From Sphingorhabdus lacus (GTDB lineage: Bacteria; Pseudomonadota; Alphaproteobacteria; Sphingomonadales; Sphingomonadaceae), in contig NZ_CP035733.1 in assembly GCF_009768975.1 (NCBI RefSeq), forward strand, positions 248,001 through 312,000: DNA of 64,000 nucleotides. The letters are read 5' to 3'. The notes beneath the pieces are model-generated. The model searched no databases and had not been told where the DNA came from. It saw nothing but the letters and a program-made list of their open reading frames with translations. Positions 53,224-61,615 of the stretch are shown piece by piece. Each line of letters begins with the position of its first letter. The stretch's first letter is position 1. Made by a program: the position numbers and the translations under genes.

Positions 53224-54791
53224 TGCAGGCCTTTGCCGCCCTTGTCGATGCGCTGGTCTATACCCGTTCGCGCGATGCGAAAATCCGCCTGATTGCCGAT
53301 TATCTGCGCGTCACCCCTGATCCTGACCGCGGCTGGGCCTTGGCTGCACTGGCCGGTACCTTGAGCATCGCGACCGTCAAAGCCTCGGCTATTCGCGCGA
53401 TGGCCGAAGAACGGTTCGACCCGCTCCTGTTCCGGATGAGCCGCGACTATGTGGGCGATACCGCCGAGACCGTAGCGTTGATGTGGCCCGACAATCCCGC
53501 TCGCGCTGCACCGCCCAGCGTGGCCGAGGTCATCGACCTGCTCAATGCCACCAGCCGTGCGCGCGCGCCTTCCGTGCTGGCGGACTTGATGGACAGGCTG
53601 GATGCTGACGGACGTTATGCGCTGTTGAAACTCGCCACTGGCGCGATGCGCGTGGGCATCTCCGCGCGTCTCGCCAAGACGGCCTTTGCGCAAGGATTTG
53701 GCCTGTCGGTCGATGATGTCGAGGAGGTCTGGCACGCCCTCCGTCCGCCTTATGCCGAGCTCTTTGCCTGGGGCGAGGGGCGCGAAGACCGGCCCAATCT
53801 CGCGGACAGCGCATTTTTCCGGCCCTTCATGCTGGCGCATCCGCTGGACGACGGGATTGTCGACCTTTCCGAATTTGCCGCCGAATGGAAATGGGACGGC
53901 ATCCGCATCCAGATCGCCGCTACCGGCGGGGAAACCCGTTTGTTCAGTCGGGGTGGGGACGAAGTGACGGCGGCCTTTCCCGAAATTGCGGCCGCCTTTA
54001 CCGGCCTTGGCGTGGTCGATGGCGAATTGCTGGTCCGCGGCGATGTCCAAGGCGGGGAGGCCGCAAGCTTCAACGCTTTGCAACAGCGGCTGGGACGAAA
54101 GACCGTAACTGCCGCCATGCAGGCCGAATATCCGGTCTTTGTCCGCCTCTACGACATATTGTTCGACGGCACCGAGGATATGCGCGCCCTTGGCTGGACC
54201 CAGCGGCGCGACCGGCTGGAACGCTTTGTAGCAGGGCTGGACCCAGTGCGCTTTGACCTGTCCGCGCTGATCGAGGCGCGCGATTTCGACCATCTTGCCG
54301 AACTGCGCGGTGCAGCGCGCGAGGCGGCGATTGAAGGCGTGATGCTGAAACGGCGGGATGCGCCCTATCTCGCGGGCCGCAAGGTCGGCCTCTGGTATAA
54401 ATGGAAGCGCGAACCTTTGGTCGCCGATTGCGTGATGATGTACGCCCAACGCGGCAGCGGCAAGCGCTCCTCCTATTATTCCGACTATACCTTTGGCTGT
54501 TGGGGCGAGGATGGGACTTTGTTACCGGTCGGCAAGGCTTATTCGGGATTCAGCGATACGGAGCTGAAATGGCTGGACCGTTTCGTGCGGACAAATACCA
54601 TCGCCCGTTTTGGCCCGGTGCGTGAGGTTGAGAAATCCCTGGTGCTGGAGGTTGCCTTTGACGCGGTGCATGAATCGAAGCGGCATAAGTCCGGTATCGC
54701 GATGCGCTTTCCTCGGATTTCCCGATTGCGGCGTGATAAACCGGCGGAAGAGGCGGATAAGGTTGCGACGTTGAAGGCGATGATTGGGTGA
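53223..54791 (+). CDS. ATP-dependent DNA ligase of the exonuclease-associated type
   Basis: 522 residues. A helical N-terminal DNA-binding domain (about 1-190), then the nucleotidyltransferase domain with motif I EWKWDGIRIQ (the adenylated Lys), motif III VFVRLYDILF, motif IV AIEGVMLKRRD, and motif V GLWYKWKRE; a C-terminal OB-fold follows (about 410-520, ending SRLRRDKPAEEADKV). It seals nicks with ATP; the replicative ligase of bacteria uses NAD. Overlaps the exonuclease stop by one base (TGATG), so they are made together. Confidence 0.95.
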   Translation: MQAFAALVDALVYTRSRDAKIRLIADYLRVTPDPDRGWALAALAGTLSIATVKASAIRAMAEERFDPLLFRMSRDYVGDTAETVALMWPDNPARAAPPSVAEVIDLLNATSRARAPSVLADLMDRLDADGRYALLKLATGAMRVGISARLAKTAFAQGFGLSVDDVEEVWHALRPPYAELFAWGEGREDRPNLADSAFFRPFMLAHPLDDGIVDLSEFAAEWKWDGIRIQIAATGGETRLFSRGGDEVTAAFPEIAAAFTGLGVVDGELLVRGDVQGGEAASFNALQQRLGRKTVTAAMQAEYPVFVRLYDILFDGTEDMRALGWTQRRDRLERFVAGLDPVRFDLSALIEARDFDHLAELRGAAREAAIEGVMLKRRDAPYLAGRKVGLWYKWKREPLVADCVMMYAQRGSGKRSSYYSDYTFGCWGEDGTLLPVGKAYSGFSDTELKWLDRFVRTNTIARFGPVREVEKSLVLEVAFDAVHESKRHKSGIAMRFPRISRLRRDKPAEEADKVATLKAMIG

Positions 54792-54823
54792 GCTATGGTG
54801 TTGGGGACAGCGTCAACACTTGC

Positions 54824-54845
54824 CTCTCCCTTTTAGGGGAGAGGA
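54824..54845. repeat. CCTCTCC palindrome, copy 1
   Basis: CCTCTCCC, TTTT, AGGGGAGAGG; first of a pair 139 bases apart and placed 33 bases after the ligase stop, where it may also end transcription. Confidence 0.85.
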
Positions 54846-54962
54846 TACGGAGCCTTGGGCGACAGGCCTAGGCGCAGTTGGTGAGGGGCTCCGACGGTGA
54901 GGGCAATGCACCAACGCCCCCTCTCCACTCCGTCTAATGGCTAAAGCCATAAGACTGCGTAC

Positions 54963-54984
54963 CTCTCCCCTAAAGGGGAGAGGG
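54963..54984. repeat. CCTCTCC palindrome, copy 2
   Basis: CCTCTCCCC, TAAA, GGGGAGAGG; nearly the same as the copy at 54824. Together with the intervening GGTGAGGGGCTCC...CCCCCTCTCC sequence they form one larger inverted element. Confidence 0.85.
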
Positions 54985-55043
54985 CGAGACACGTGGGGTT
55001 GGGGACTGTCCCCAACGCGAGCTTATTACTCCACTAACACCGC

Positions 55044-55142
55044 CCGTCACCCTGAACTTGTTTCACCTTCGGTGACTACGTTCCAGGGTCTTAGTACTGC
55101 GACGTTGAAAAATAAGACCCTGAAACAAGTTCAGGGTGACGG
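55044..55142. repeat. Intergenic element with 22-bp perfect inverted ends
   Basis: The arms (55044-55065 and 55121-55142) are perfect complements with core CACCCTGAACTTGTTTCA. Inside, CAGGGTCTTA (55084-55093) and TAAGACCCTG (55113-55122) form a second inverted pair. A degenerate copy lies at 24488-24560. No open reading frame for a transposase; it is too short for an IS, so either a MITE-like or REP-like element. Confidence 0.88.
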
Positions 55143-55180
55143 TTGCGGAATCGGGTGACGGTTGGGGAATCGGGTGACGG
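55143..55180. repeat. 19-base tandem repeat, two copies
   Basis: TTGCGGAATCGGGTGACGG and TTGGGGAATCGGGTGACGG, one difference. The GGGTGACGG end repeats the end of the preceding element, suggesting slippage growth from its border. Confidence 0.8.
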
Positions 55181-55235
55181 GGCGTGTTTGTTCAGGAGTC
55201 CCAGCACATATTTGCCGGCAACCTGAAAAACGCTC

Positions 55236-56105
55236 TCAAAGAAACGCCTTCACATCCGCCATGAACCGATCAAACTGGTCATGATGCAGCCAATGGCCGG
55301 CATTTTCATATTCGACGACCTTGGCAGTGGGAAAATGTTCAATCCGGCCGTCTTTTTCCGGGTTTGAGGCCCAGCTTTTTTCGCCATAGAGCAAAAGCAT
55401 GGGGCAGGTGATGGATTGCCAGATGCTCAGCAAATCCTCGCGCGGCATATCGAATATGGCCCAGATGTTGAGGTAGTTGTCGAACTTCCAGCTCCAGGTG
55501 CCGTCCTCGTTCCGGCTGATGCCGTGAACGGTCAGGTGGCGGGCCTGCTCATCGGTCAGATAGCTGTTCTCCGCCTTCATCCTGTCATAGGCGGCTTCGA
55601 TGGTGGGATAGCGTTTGGGGGTTCGACCAGCGGCATTGCGCTTGTCTTCGATCCATTGGCGGAACCGTTTCTGGATGCCGATGGCGTCGCGTTCGGCCTG
55701 CATCTTGGGTGACAGGCCCAATCCTTCGATATTGACGAGCTTACGGACATTTTCGGGGAAGATACCGGCATAGCGCGTGGCGATATTGCCGCCCATCGAA
55801 TGGGCAATGATCGATACCGGGGCCAACCCCAACTGATGTATCAACTGGGCCATATCATAGACAAAGGCCGACATTTCATAACTGCCGTCAGGTGACCAAC
55901 TGCTGTCGCCATGGCCACGCAGATCGGGCACGATGATGTGCCAATCGTTACGCAATTCTTCGGCGACCCAGTCCCAGCTGCGCGCATGGTCGCGTCCGCC
56001 ATGCACCAGCAAAAGCGGTGGCGCGTCGGGATTGCCCCAATCGACATAGTTGAGTCGCAGGCGCTGTGAGATGAAGCTGTTGGTGATGGGGCCGTGTAAA
56101 GTCAT
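55236..56105 (-). CDS. Alpha/beta hydrolase
   Basis: 289 residues. Oxyanion strand motif LLLVHGGRDHARSWDWV, nucleophile elbow IIAHSMGGNIATRYA (Ser at about 106), acid near LLLYGEKSWASNPE and catalytic His in ENAGHWLHHDQFDRF. Similar to epoxide hydrolase/haloalkane-type esterases; the substrate is unknown. No signal peptide. Its start overlaps the smc stop (ATGA), so it is at the end of the smc transcript. Confidence 0.88.
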   Translation of the reverse strand: MTLHGPITNSFISQRLRLNYVDWGNPDAPPLLLVHGGRDHARSWDWVAEELRNDWHIIVPDLRGHGDSSWSPDGSYEMSAFVYDMAQLIHQLGLAPVSIIAHSMGGNIATRYAGIFPENVRKLVNIEGLGLSPKMQAERDAIGIQKRFRQWIEDKRNAAGRTPKRYPTIEAAYDRMKAENSYLTDEQARHLTVHGISRNEDGTWSWKFDNYLNIWAIFDMPREDLLSIWQSITCPMLLLYGEKSWASNPEKDGRIEHFPTAKVVEYENAGHWLHHDQFDRFMADVKAFL

Positions 56106-59100
56106 TCCGCGGCCAGTAATTGCTCCGCCCCGCCAAGGTCAACCGAAACAAGTCGGCTGATACCCTGTTCGACCATCGTCACCCCGAATAGGCGGTGCAT
56201 ACGGCTCATCGTCACGGCATTGTGCGTCACGATCAGATAGCGGGTGTCGGTTTCGCGCGTCATGGCGTCGAGCAGGTCGCAAAAACGTTCGATATTGGCA
56301 TCATCGAGCGGCGCATCGACTTCGTCGAGGACGCAGATCGGGGCCGGGTTGGTCAGGAAGAGACCGAATATCAGGGCCACGGCCGTCAACGCCTGCTCAC
56401 CACCCGACAGCAGGGTCAGGGATTGCAGCTTTTTGCCCGGCGGCTGCGCGAAGATTTCAAGGCCGGCCTCCAGCGGATCGTCGCTGTCGATCAATGCGAG
56501 ATGCGCTTGCCCGCCGTTGAACAGGGTCGAGAACAGGCGCCGGAAATGGCCGTCGACCGCTTCGAATGCGTTGAGCAGACGGGCGCGGCCTTCGCGGTTC
56601 AGGCTGCCGATCGAGCCGCGCAACTGGTGGATCGCCTGTGTCAGCTCTTCGCTTTCTTTCAGGCTGGTGCCTTGCTGTTCTTCCAGCTCGGCCAGTTCGT
56701 CGGCGGCAATCAGATTGACAGGGCCGATGCGTTCGCGCTCGCTTTGCAACCGCTCCAGCCGTGTCGATTGCGTGGCGGCATCGCCCAGTTCGGTTTCGTC
56801 AAATTCGAGCTTTTCGGGCAAAACCGGCGGCGGGCATTCGAACCGTTCGCCGGAGATGCGGCCCATCTCGATGCGGCGCTGGTCCTGATTTTCGGCGCGC
56901 GCTTCGGCGCCGGCACGGGCTTCGCGGGCGACTGATAAAGCTTCGGCAGCGGCGGCAAGGTCGCGTTCAAGCGCCTTGAGTGAAGCTTCGCTGTTGCTTT
57001 CGGCCACCTGCAACTGCGCGAGTTTGTCGGCGATATTTTCGCGATCACCCTCCAGTGCGGCGATGTCGCGCGCCAATATTTCGGGACGTCCGGTGAGGCT
57101 TTCCAGCTCTTGCGCGATTTCGGTCGACCGCTTGTTCATTTCGGCGATGCGGCGCTCGGCTTCGCCTGCGCGGTCCTGCCAACCACGAATTTCTGCCATG
57201 GCAACGGCGCGGCGTTCACGCGTTTGCGCCAGCCGCTGGTCATGCGCCGACAGGTCGGCCTGGCTGCGGACGAGCAGTTGGCGGAGCGCTTCATTCTCGG
57301 CCGTCAGCTTGTCGACCAGTTCGCTATGGTGATCACCCGCCGGAAGGGCGGTGCGCGCCTTTTGGGCTTCATCCCGTTCGGCCTGCGCGGTCGCGATGTC
57401 CTGCTGTGCGGTGGCGATGCGTTCCTGCAAAGCGCTGCGCGCCTGCTGAAGCCGGTTCAGGGCATCTTCGGCCTGATCGGCCGCGCGCAGGGCGTGGCGA
57501 AGGTCGGTGTCGGTCTGTTGCTGTTGTCCGGTAGTCGCGCGGTGCCTTTCCTGAGCTTGGGCAATCTGCGCGGCGATCCGCTCGGCGGTTTCGGATTGCT
57601 GCTGCAGTGCGGCTTCGGCGACAGGAATCTGTTGTTCCAATTCGTTCAGCCGGTTCTGGCGTATCAGTTGTTCCGCGGTGGTTGCGCCGTCATCGTCAGC
57701 GGCAAATCCGTCCCAGCGGCGCAGCTTGCCGTCTTTGGTAACCAGCCGCTCGCCGGGCATCAGGGCAGCGCCGTCATCTGTGTCGACGACGCGGATCATC
57801 GACAGGCGGGCGTGCAATTCCTGCGGGGCCTCGACATGGTCGATCAGCCTTGTTCCCGCAATGGACGGCAGTTCGGCGCTGCGCCCCAGCCAGCGACGGC
57901 CCGCTGCGCCACCGATCATCGCGTTGACATCCTCGCCCAATGCCGCGGCGAGGGCGCGTTCATAGCCGGGGGCGGCCTTGATGCGGTCGAGGGCACGGTC
58001 GCCGCTGGTCTTGCTCAATGCTCTCGAAAGCGCGTTTTGTTCGGATTGCAGCGCGGCCAGTTCGGCCTTGGAGCTGGCAAAGGCGCTCTGGATAGCATCG
58101 CGCTCGCCGATCAATGTGGTCCGCTCGGCCTCAATGGCCTCAATGGCGGCGAGACCTTCTTCGGCCTGTTGCTGGAGCCGGACGACGGCCTCCGCTGCCT
58201 CTTGCTTGGCCGCCGCGAATTCGGCTTCGCTGCCTAGCCGATCCTGTTCCTCGGCCAGCCGCGCGGCGTCGCGTTCGGCCCGCTCGACCCGGGCCGCAGC
58301 GGTGGCAAGCGCAGCGTCGGCGACGCGCAGTTCGGCATCCGCCCGCGCCTGCTCGGCCAGCGCCTTGGCCAGCGTAACCTCGCTCTCGCGCACCTGCCGC
58401 TCGGCATTTTCGGCGAGACGGACGAGCGCGGGGCGCTCCTCATCCTGCGTCTTGATCGCCTGGGTCAGGTCCGCATTCTCGCTCTGCAACTGGGCGAGGG
58501 CGTCGGCGGCGTCGTGGGTCAGCCGGTCTTCGCGCGCGCCGTCATCGGCCATGCGTGCCGCTTGTGCCGTAAGGTCCGCCTGCCGCTGGATGATGCGGTC
58601 CCGGTCGCTTTTCAGCTGGACGAGCCTGTTCGACAGATCGCTCGCCGCATCGCGCGCAGCCATGGCGACGGCGCGTGCTTCAGCAAGTTCGCCCACCGCC
58701 TTTTGCTGCGCCGCGCTGAGGTCGCGCTGCTGCGCGCTGGCCTTGTCGACCTCTGCCGTCGCCGCATTGGCTTCGGCACGGGCGGCGTCGGCGGCGGCTT
58801 TCGCCTCTTGCCAGCGCACGTAGATCAACTGCGCCTCGGCCTGCAAAATCTCGCGGCTCAGCTTGCGGTAGCGTTCCGCCTGTTTGGCCTGCCGCCGCAA
58901 TTGCCCGGCGCGCGCGTCCATGTCGGCGAGGATCGTCGCCAGCCGCGACAGGTTGGTCTCGGCCGCGCGCAGCTTTTGTTCCGCATCCTTGCGGCGTACG
59001 TGCAGACCGGAAATGCCCGCGGCTTCCTCGAGCATTTGCCTCCGTTCCTGCGGCTTGGCGGAGATGATCGCGCCGATCCGGCCCTGGCTGACCAGGGCAG

Positions 59101-59515
59101 GGGAATGCGCGCCCGTCGCCGCGTCGGCGAAGATCAGCGCCACATCTTTGGCCCGCACATCGCGGCCGTTGGAGCGATAGGCAGAGCCTGCGCCACGCTC
59201 GATCCGGCGGGTGACCTCCAGCTCATGGTCTTCGTCATTCGCCGCGTCGTCAAAGCCGCGCTCTGCCGAGATGGTTACTTCGGCAAAGTCGCGGGGCGGG
59301 CGGGATGCGGTGCCGGCGAAGATGACATCTTCCATTCCGGCGCCGCGCATGGATTTCGGGCTGCTTTCGCCCATGACCCAGCGGATGGCCTCCAGCAGGT
59401 TGGACTTGCCGCATCCATTGGGACCCACAATGCCGGTAAGTCCCGTTTCAATCTTCAGTTCGGCAGGCTCGACAAAGCTTTTGAAGCCGACAAGTTTCAG
59501 CTTCTTTATACGCAA
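56102..59515 (-). CDS. smc: Chromosome segregation protein SMC
   Basis: 1137 residues. N-terminal Walker A GPNGCGKSNLLEAIRWVMGE; two long coiled coils (about 170-500 and 650-900) rich in Ala/Glu/Arg/Gln; hinge near DVNAMIGGAAGRRWLGR...; C-terminal signature LSGGEQALTAVALIFGLF and Walker B CVLDEVDAPLDDAN. It organises and separates chromosomes with ScpA and ScpB, which are not in this window. High-GC, typical length for alphaproteobacteria. Confidence 0.96.
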   Translation of the reverse strand: MRIKKLKLVGFKSFVEPAELKIETGLTGIVGPNGCGKSNLLEAIRWVMGESSPKSMRGAGMEDVIFAGTASRPPRDFAEVTISAERGFDDAANDEDHELEVTRRIERGAGSAYRSNGRDVRAKDVALIFADAATGAHSPALVSQGRIGAIISAKPQERRQMLEEAAGISGLHVRRKDAEQKLRAAETNLSRLATILADMDARAGQLRRQAKQAERYRKLSREILQAEAQLIYVRWQEAKAAADAARAEANAATAEVDKASAQQRDLSAAQQKAVGELAEARAVAMAARDAASDLSNRLVQLKSDRDRIIQRQADLTAQAARMADDGAREDRLTHDAADALAQLQSENADLTQAIKTQDEERPALVRLAENAERQVRESEVTLAKALAEQARADAELRVADAALATAAARVERAERDAARLAEEQDRLGSEAEFAAAKQEAAEAVVRLQQQAEEGLAAIEAIEAERTTLIGERDAIQSAFASSKAELAALQSEQNALSRALSKTSGDRALDRIKAAPGYERALAAALGEDVNAMIGGAAGRRWLGRSAELPSIAGTRLIDHVEAPQELHARLSMIRVVDTDDGAALMPGERLVTKDGKLRRWDGFAADDDGATTAEQLIRQNRLNELEQQIPVAEAALQQQSETAERIAAQIAQAQERHRATTGQQQQTDTDLRHALRAADQAEDALNRLQQARSALQERIATAQQDIATAQAERDEAQKARTALPAGDHHSELVDKLTAENEALRQLLVRSQADLSAHDQRLAQTRERRAVAMAEIRGWQDRAGEAERRIAEMNKRSTEIAQELESLTGRPEILARDIAALEGDRENIADKLAQLQVAESNSEASLKALERDLAAAAEALSVAREARAGAEARAENQDQRRIEMGRISGERFECPPPVLPEKLEFDETELGDAATQSTRLERLQSERERIGPVNLIAADELAELEEQQGTSLKESEELTQAIHQLRGSIGSLNREGRARLLNAFEAVDGHFRRLFSTLFNGGQAHLALIDSDDPLEAGLEIFAQPPGKKLQSLTLLSGGEQALTAVALIFGLFLTNPAPICVLDEVDAPLDDANIERFCDLLDAMTRETDTRYLIVTHNAVTMSRMHRLFGVTMVEQGISRLVSVDLGGAEQLLAAE

Positions 59516-59568
59516 GGGGTGATCCCCAAGGCAGTATAGTGCATGTCAACCACCCCCCGCGGTCAGTC

Positions 59569-60306
59569 TTAGCGCGCTCCGGCTTCGACCAGTTTGCCCT
59601 TCACCTGATTCCAGGAGCTGGCATCCAGTTTCGCACCGTTGAGAATGAAGAAAGGCGTTCCGGAGACACCGTCATCCTTCGTTCCCTTTTCCGTCGCTGC
59701 GATCAGCGCATCGATAGCGCCCTTGTCGGCAAGGCAGGACTTTGCCTGATCTTCGCTAATGCCGCGCGATTTGACGAAATCGATGAGGCCCATTTTCGTG
59801 CCGAGCAGGGTCGATATCTCGGCAGGTGTCATTTTCTGCATCGCCTGCTGGTCAGCTTCGGTCACCGTGCTGATTTTGCTCAGCCATGTCTGCTGGTCGG
59901 CATAAAGCGCCTCGGTCAGCGGGAAAAAGGCGTCCGGTCCGCTACACGCGGCCAAAAGGAAGCCGGGAATATCCTGAACGCCGTGCACCAGATAAGGGCG
60001 GAATTCCATCGCGACGACGCCGGTGTTCACAATCTCGTTCAACTCTTCGGTTGATTGCACCGAGAACTGCGCGCATCCGGGGCAAGTGATCGCGCCATAT
60101 TCGACAAGCTGCAGCTTCGCATCCGGGTTGCCCATCTTATAGCCACCGGCTTCGGTCTTGGTGACCACATCGGTCCATGCCTTACCGGCAGGGGCCGCAA
60201 CCTTTGCAATGGGCTCGCCCTTTGGCGCGCCAGCGCTGTCGCCCGAACCACAGGCCGCAAGCGCGAGGGCTGCTGCGGCGGTTATGAAAAGTGACTTGAT
60301 ACGCAT
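59569..60306 (-). CDS. DsbA-family thioredoxin-fold lipoprotein
   Basis: 245 residues. Signal with lipobox LAAC (MRIKSLFITAAAALALAACGSG), so membrane-anchored in the periplasm. The redox site is CPGC in VEYGAITCPGCAQFSVQS, and the cis-Pro loop is GVSGTPFFILNG. It should form or shuffle disulfides in exported proteins; the CPGC dipeptide differs from the classical CPHC of DsbA. 28 bases downstream of a paralogue with CGHC. Confidence 0.9.
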   Translation of the reverse strand: MRIKSLFITAAAALALAACGSGDSAGAPKGEPIAKVAAPAGKAWTDVVTKTEAGGYKMGNPDAKLQLVEYGAITCPGCAQFSVQSTEELNEIVNTGVVAMEFRPYLVHGVQDIPGFLLAACSGPDAFFPLTEALYADQQTWLSKISTVTEADQQAMQKMTPAEISTLLGTKMGLIDFVKSRGISEDQAKSCLADKGAIDALIAATEKGTKDDGVSGTPFFILNGAKLDASSWNQVKGKLVEAGAR

Positions 60307-60333
60307 AAAATGTCCTTCATTTTCCCTAGGGGC

Positions 60334-61017
60334 TTATTTCATTTTGGCTTTCAGATCGGCGAAGCTGTGCACATGGTCCTGCAGCACGCCGTTGATCATG
60401 AATGTTGGTGTTCCGGTCACCCCGGCGGCGGCTCCGCCATCGGTCAGGTCCAGAACGGTTTTGAGGGCCGCCTTGTCGGCAAGGCAGGCCTTGGCTTGCA
60501 CAGGTGTAATGCCGCGCTGCTGCATGATCAGGCCAAGGCCGATCTCATTATAGACGCCCGTCATATAGGCGGTGTAATTTTCCGTCTTCAGATGCGCCTG
60601 TGTGGCCGCGGAAATATTCTTCGCTTTGCCCAACCATGTCGCTTGGGTCGCAAAGAGATGCTTTTGATTGCCGAAGAAGCGGTCTTTCCCGCCGCAGCGC
60701 GCCAGCATGGCGGCGGTCAGGTCAATGGGGTTCAGCAGCATGTTGCGGATTTCGAGGCTCGCCTTGCCCGTGGCAACAAATTGCGTTTTGAACGCGGGCG
60801 AATGGTTCATTTCGAAATCGGCGCAATGGCCGCAGGTATAGCTGAGATATTCGACGACCTTATTGGGTGCCGCCGGATTGCCCATGACATGGGCGCCCTT
60901 GTCCGTGACGGAGAAGGTCAGCAACCAGTTCTTTTTGGCAGGCGCCGCCATGGTGCCTGCGGCGAGCGCAAACGCGCCAAGGACTAGGATGCTACCCGAT
61001 TTCATGATGTGCGACAT
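60334..61017 (-). CDS. DsbA-family thioredoxin-fold periplasmic protein
   Basis: 227 residues from ATG at 61017. Cleavable signal (ILVLGAFALAAGTMAAP), redox site CGHC in VEYLSYTCGHCADFEMNH and cis-Pro loop GVTGTPTFMINGVL. The CGHC pair is typical of oxidising or isomerising enzymes. It shares the layout of the following CPGC lipoprotein and probably arose by duplication. Located between the DciA-like gene and the lipoprotein, all on one strand with smc. Confidence 0.9.
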   Translation of the reverse strand: MSHIMKSGSILVLGAFALAAGTMAAPAKKNWLLTFSVTDKGAHVMGNPAAPNKVVEYLSYTCGHCADFEMNHSPAFKTQFVATGKASLEIRNMLLNPIDLTAAMLARCGGKDRFFGNQKHLFATQATWLGKAKNISAATQAHLKTENYTAYMTGVYNEIGLGLIMQQRGITPVQAKACLADKAALKTVLDLTDGGAAAGVTGTPTFMINGVLQDHVHSFADLKAKMK

Positions 61018-61059
61018 GGTTATCCGTTTAGTTGAAAATTGAGGCGCAATCATCTGGAA

Positions 61060-61605
61060 TTACTCGTCGTCTTTGGCAAGGCTTTTTGCGAGGCTTTCCA
61101 GCACGGCGAAGAGTTCGGGGTCACCGATTTCGCGCAAAGAATCGCCCAGTTCGAGCGGGACAGGTTTCAACATCGGTTGCACCGCAGGCTTTGATGCGGC
61201 TGGCTTAACCACAGAGCCCTGCCGTACCTTCACCCGAGCGACAGCACCATAGCCGAAGAAGCGGTTCACCCGTTCGATAATTTCGGGCAAAACATGCTGG
61301 ATCATCGTGGCATGTGCGCCTTCCACCGTCAGTTCCAATGTCCCGTCCGACTTTTTGCCAATGGGGAAACGGATCGATTCGGGCGCCGATACGGCGGCAT
61401 AGCGCGCACCCACGATTTCGTCCCACCGGCTGACGACGGAGCTTTGGACGAAGCCGAATTTGCGGAAGGCGGCGCGTCCGATTTCGGGCATCAGCGCGGA
61501 CACCTGCCGTGCTTCCCCGCCGCGCGGGCGTTGATAGGGTTTGAGCACGCGTGTTTTCTTGTCGCCGCCGCCTGAAGTCTTGCCTTTGTCCATTGCCTCA
61601 TCCAT
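61060..61605 (-). CDS. DUF721 protein, DciA-like helicase loader
   Basis: 181 residues. Residues about 30-130 are a DUF721/DciA domain (RAAFRKFGFVQSSVVSRWDEIVGARYA, then SDGTLELTVEGAHATMIQHVLPEIIERVNRFFGYGAVARVKV), the KH-like fold of DciA, which helps load the replicative helicase DnaB. The tail is variable with Pro/Ala. ATG at 61605 overlaps the divergent mutY start region; an in-frame ATG at 61593 is an alternative. The dsbA-like genes and smc follow on the same strand. Confidence 0.8.
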   Translation of the reverse strand: MDEAMDKGKTSGGGDKKTRVLKPYQRPRGGEARQVSALMPEIGRAAFRKFGFVQSSVVSRWDEIVGARYAAVSAPESIRFPIGKKSDGTLELTVEGAHATMIQHVLPEIIERVNRFFGYGAVARVKVRQGSVVKPAASKPAVQPMLKPVPLELGDSLREIGDPELFAVLESLAKSLAKDDE

Positions 61606-61615
61606 GCCATTTCCA

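Larger units (their letters stand above)
54792..55235. other. 444-base intergenic repeat region, no gene
   Basis: Made up mainly of short palindromic elements, listed separately: two CCTCTCC/GGGGAGAGG hairpins, TTGGGGACTGTCCCCAA at 54999-55015, a 99-base element with 22-bp inverted ends, and a 19-base tandem repeat. A frame on the plus strand across the 55044 element is only repeat sequence. Confidence 0.85.

Noticed and set aside
52809-54449. 546-codon open frame opposite the DNA ligase
   Set aside because: The ligase motifs on the plus strand are complete and coupled to the exonuclease.
55044-55142. Insertion sequence
   Set aside because: Inverted ends are present but there is no transposase and the length is about 100 bases; kept as a repeat element.
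54937-55158. 73-codon open frame over the repeat region
   Set aside because: It is a translation of the repeat element at 55044-55142 and not a protein gene.
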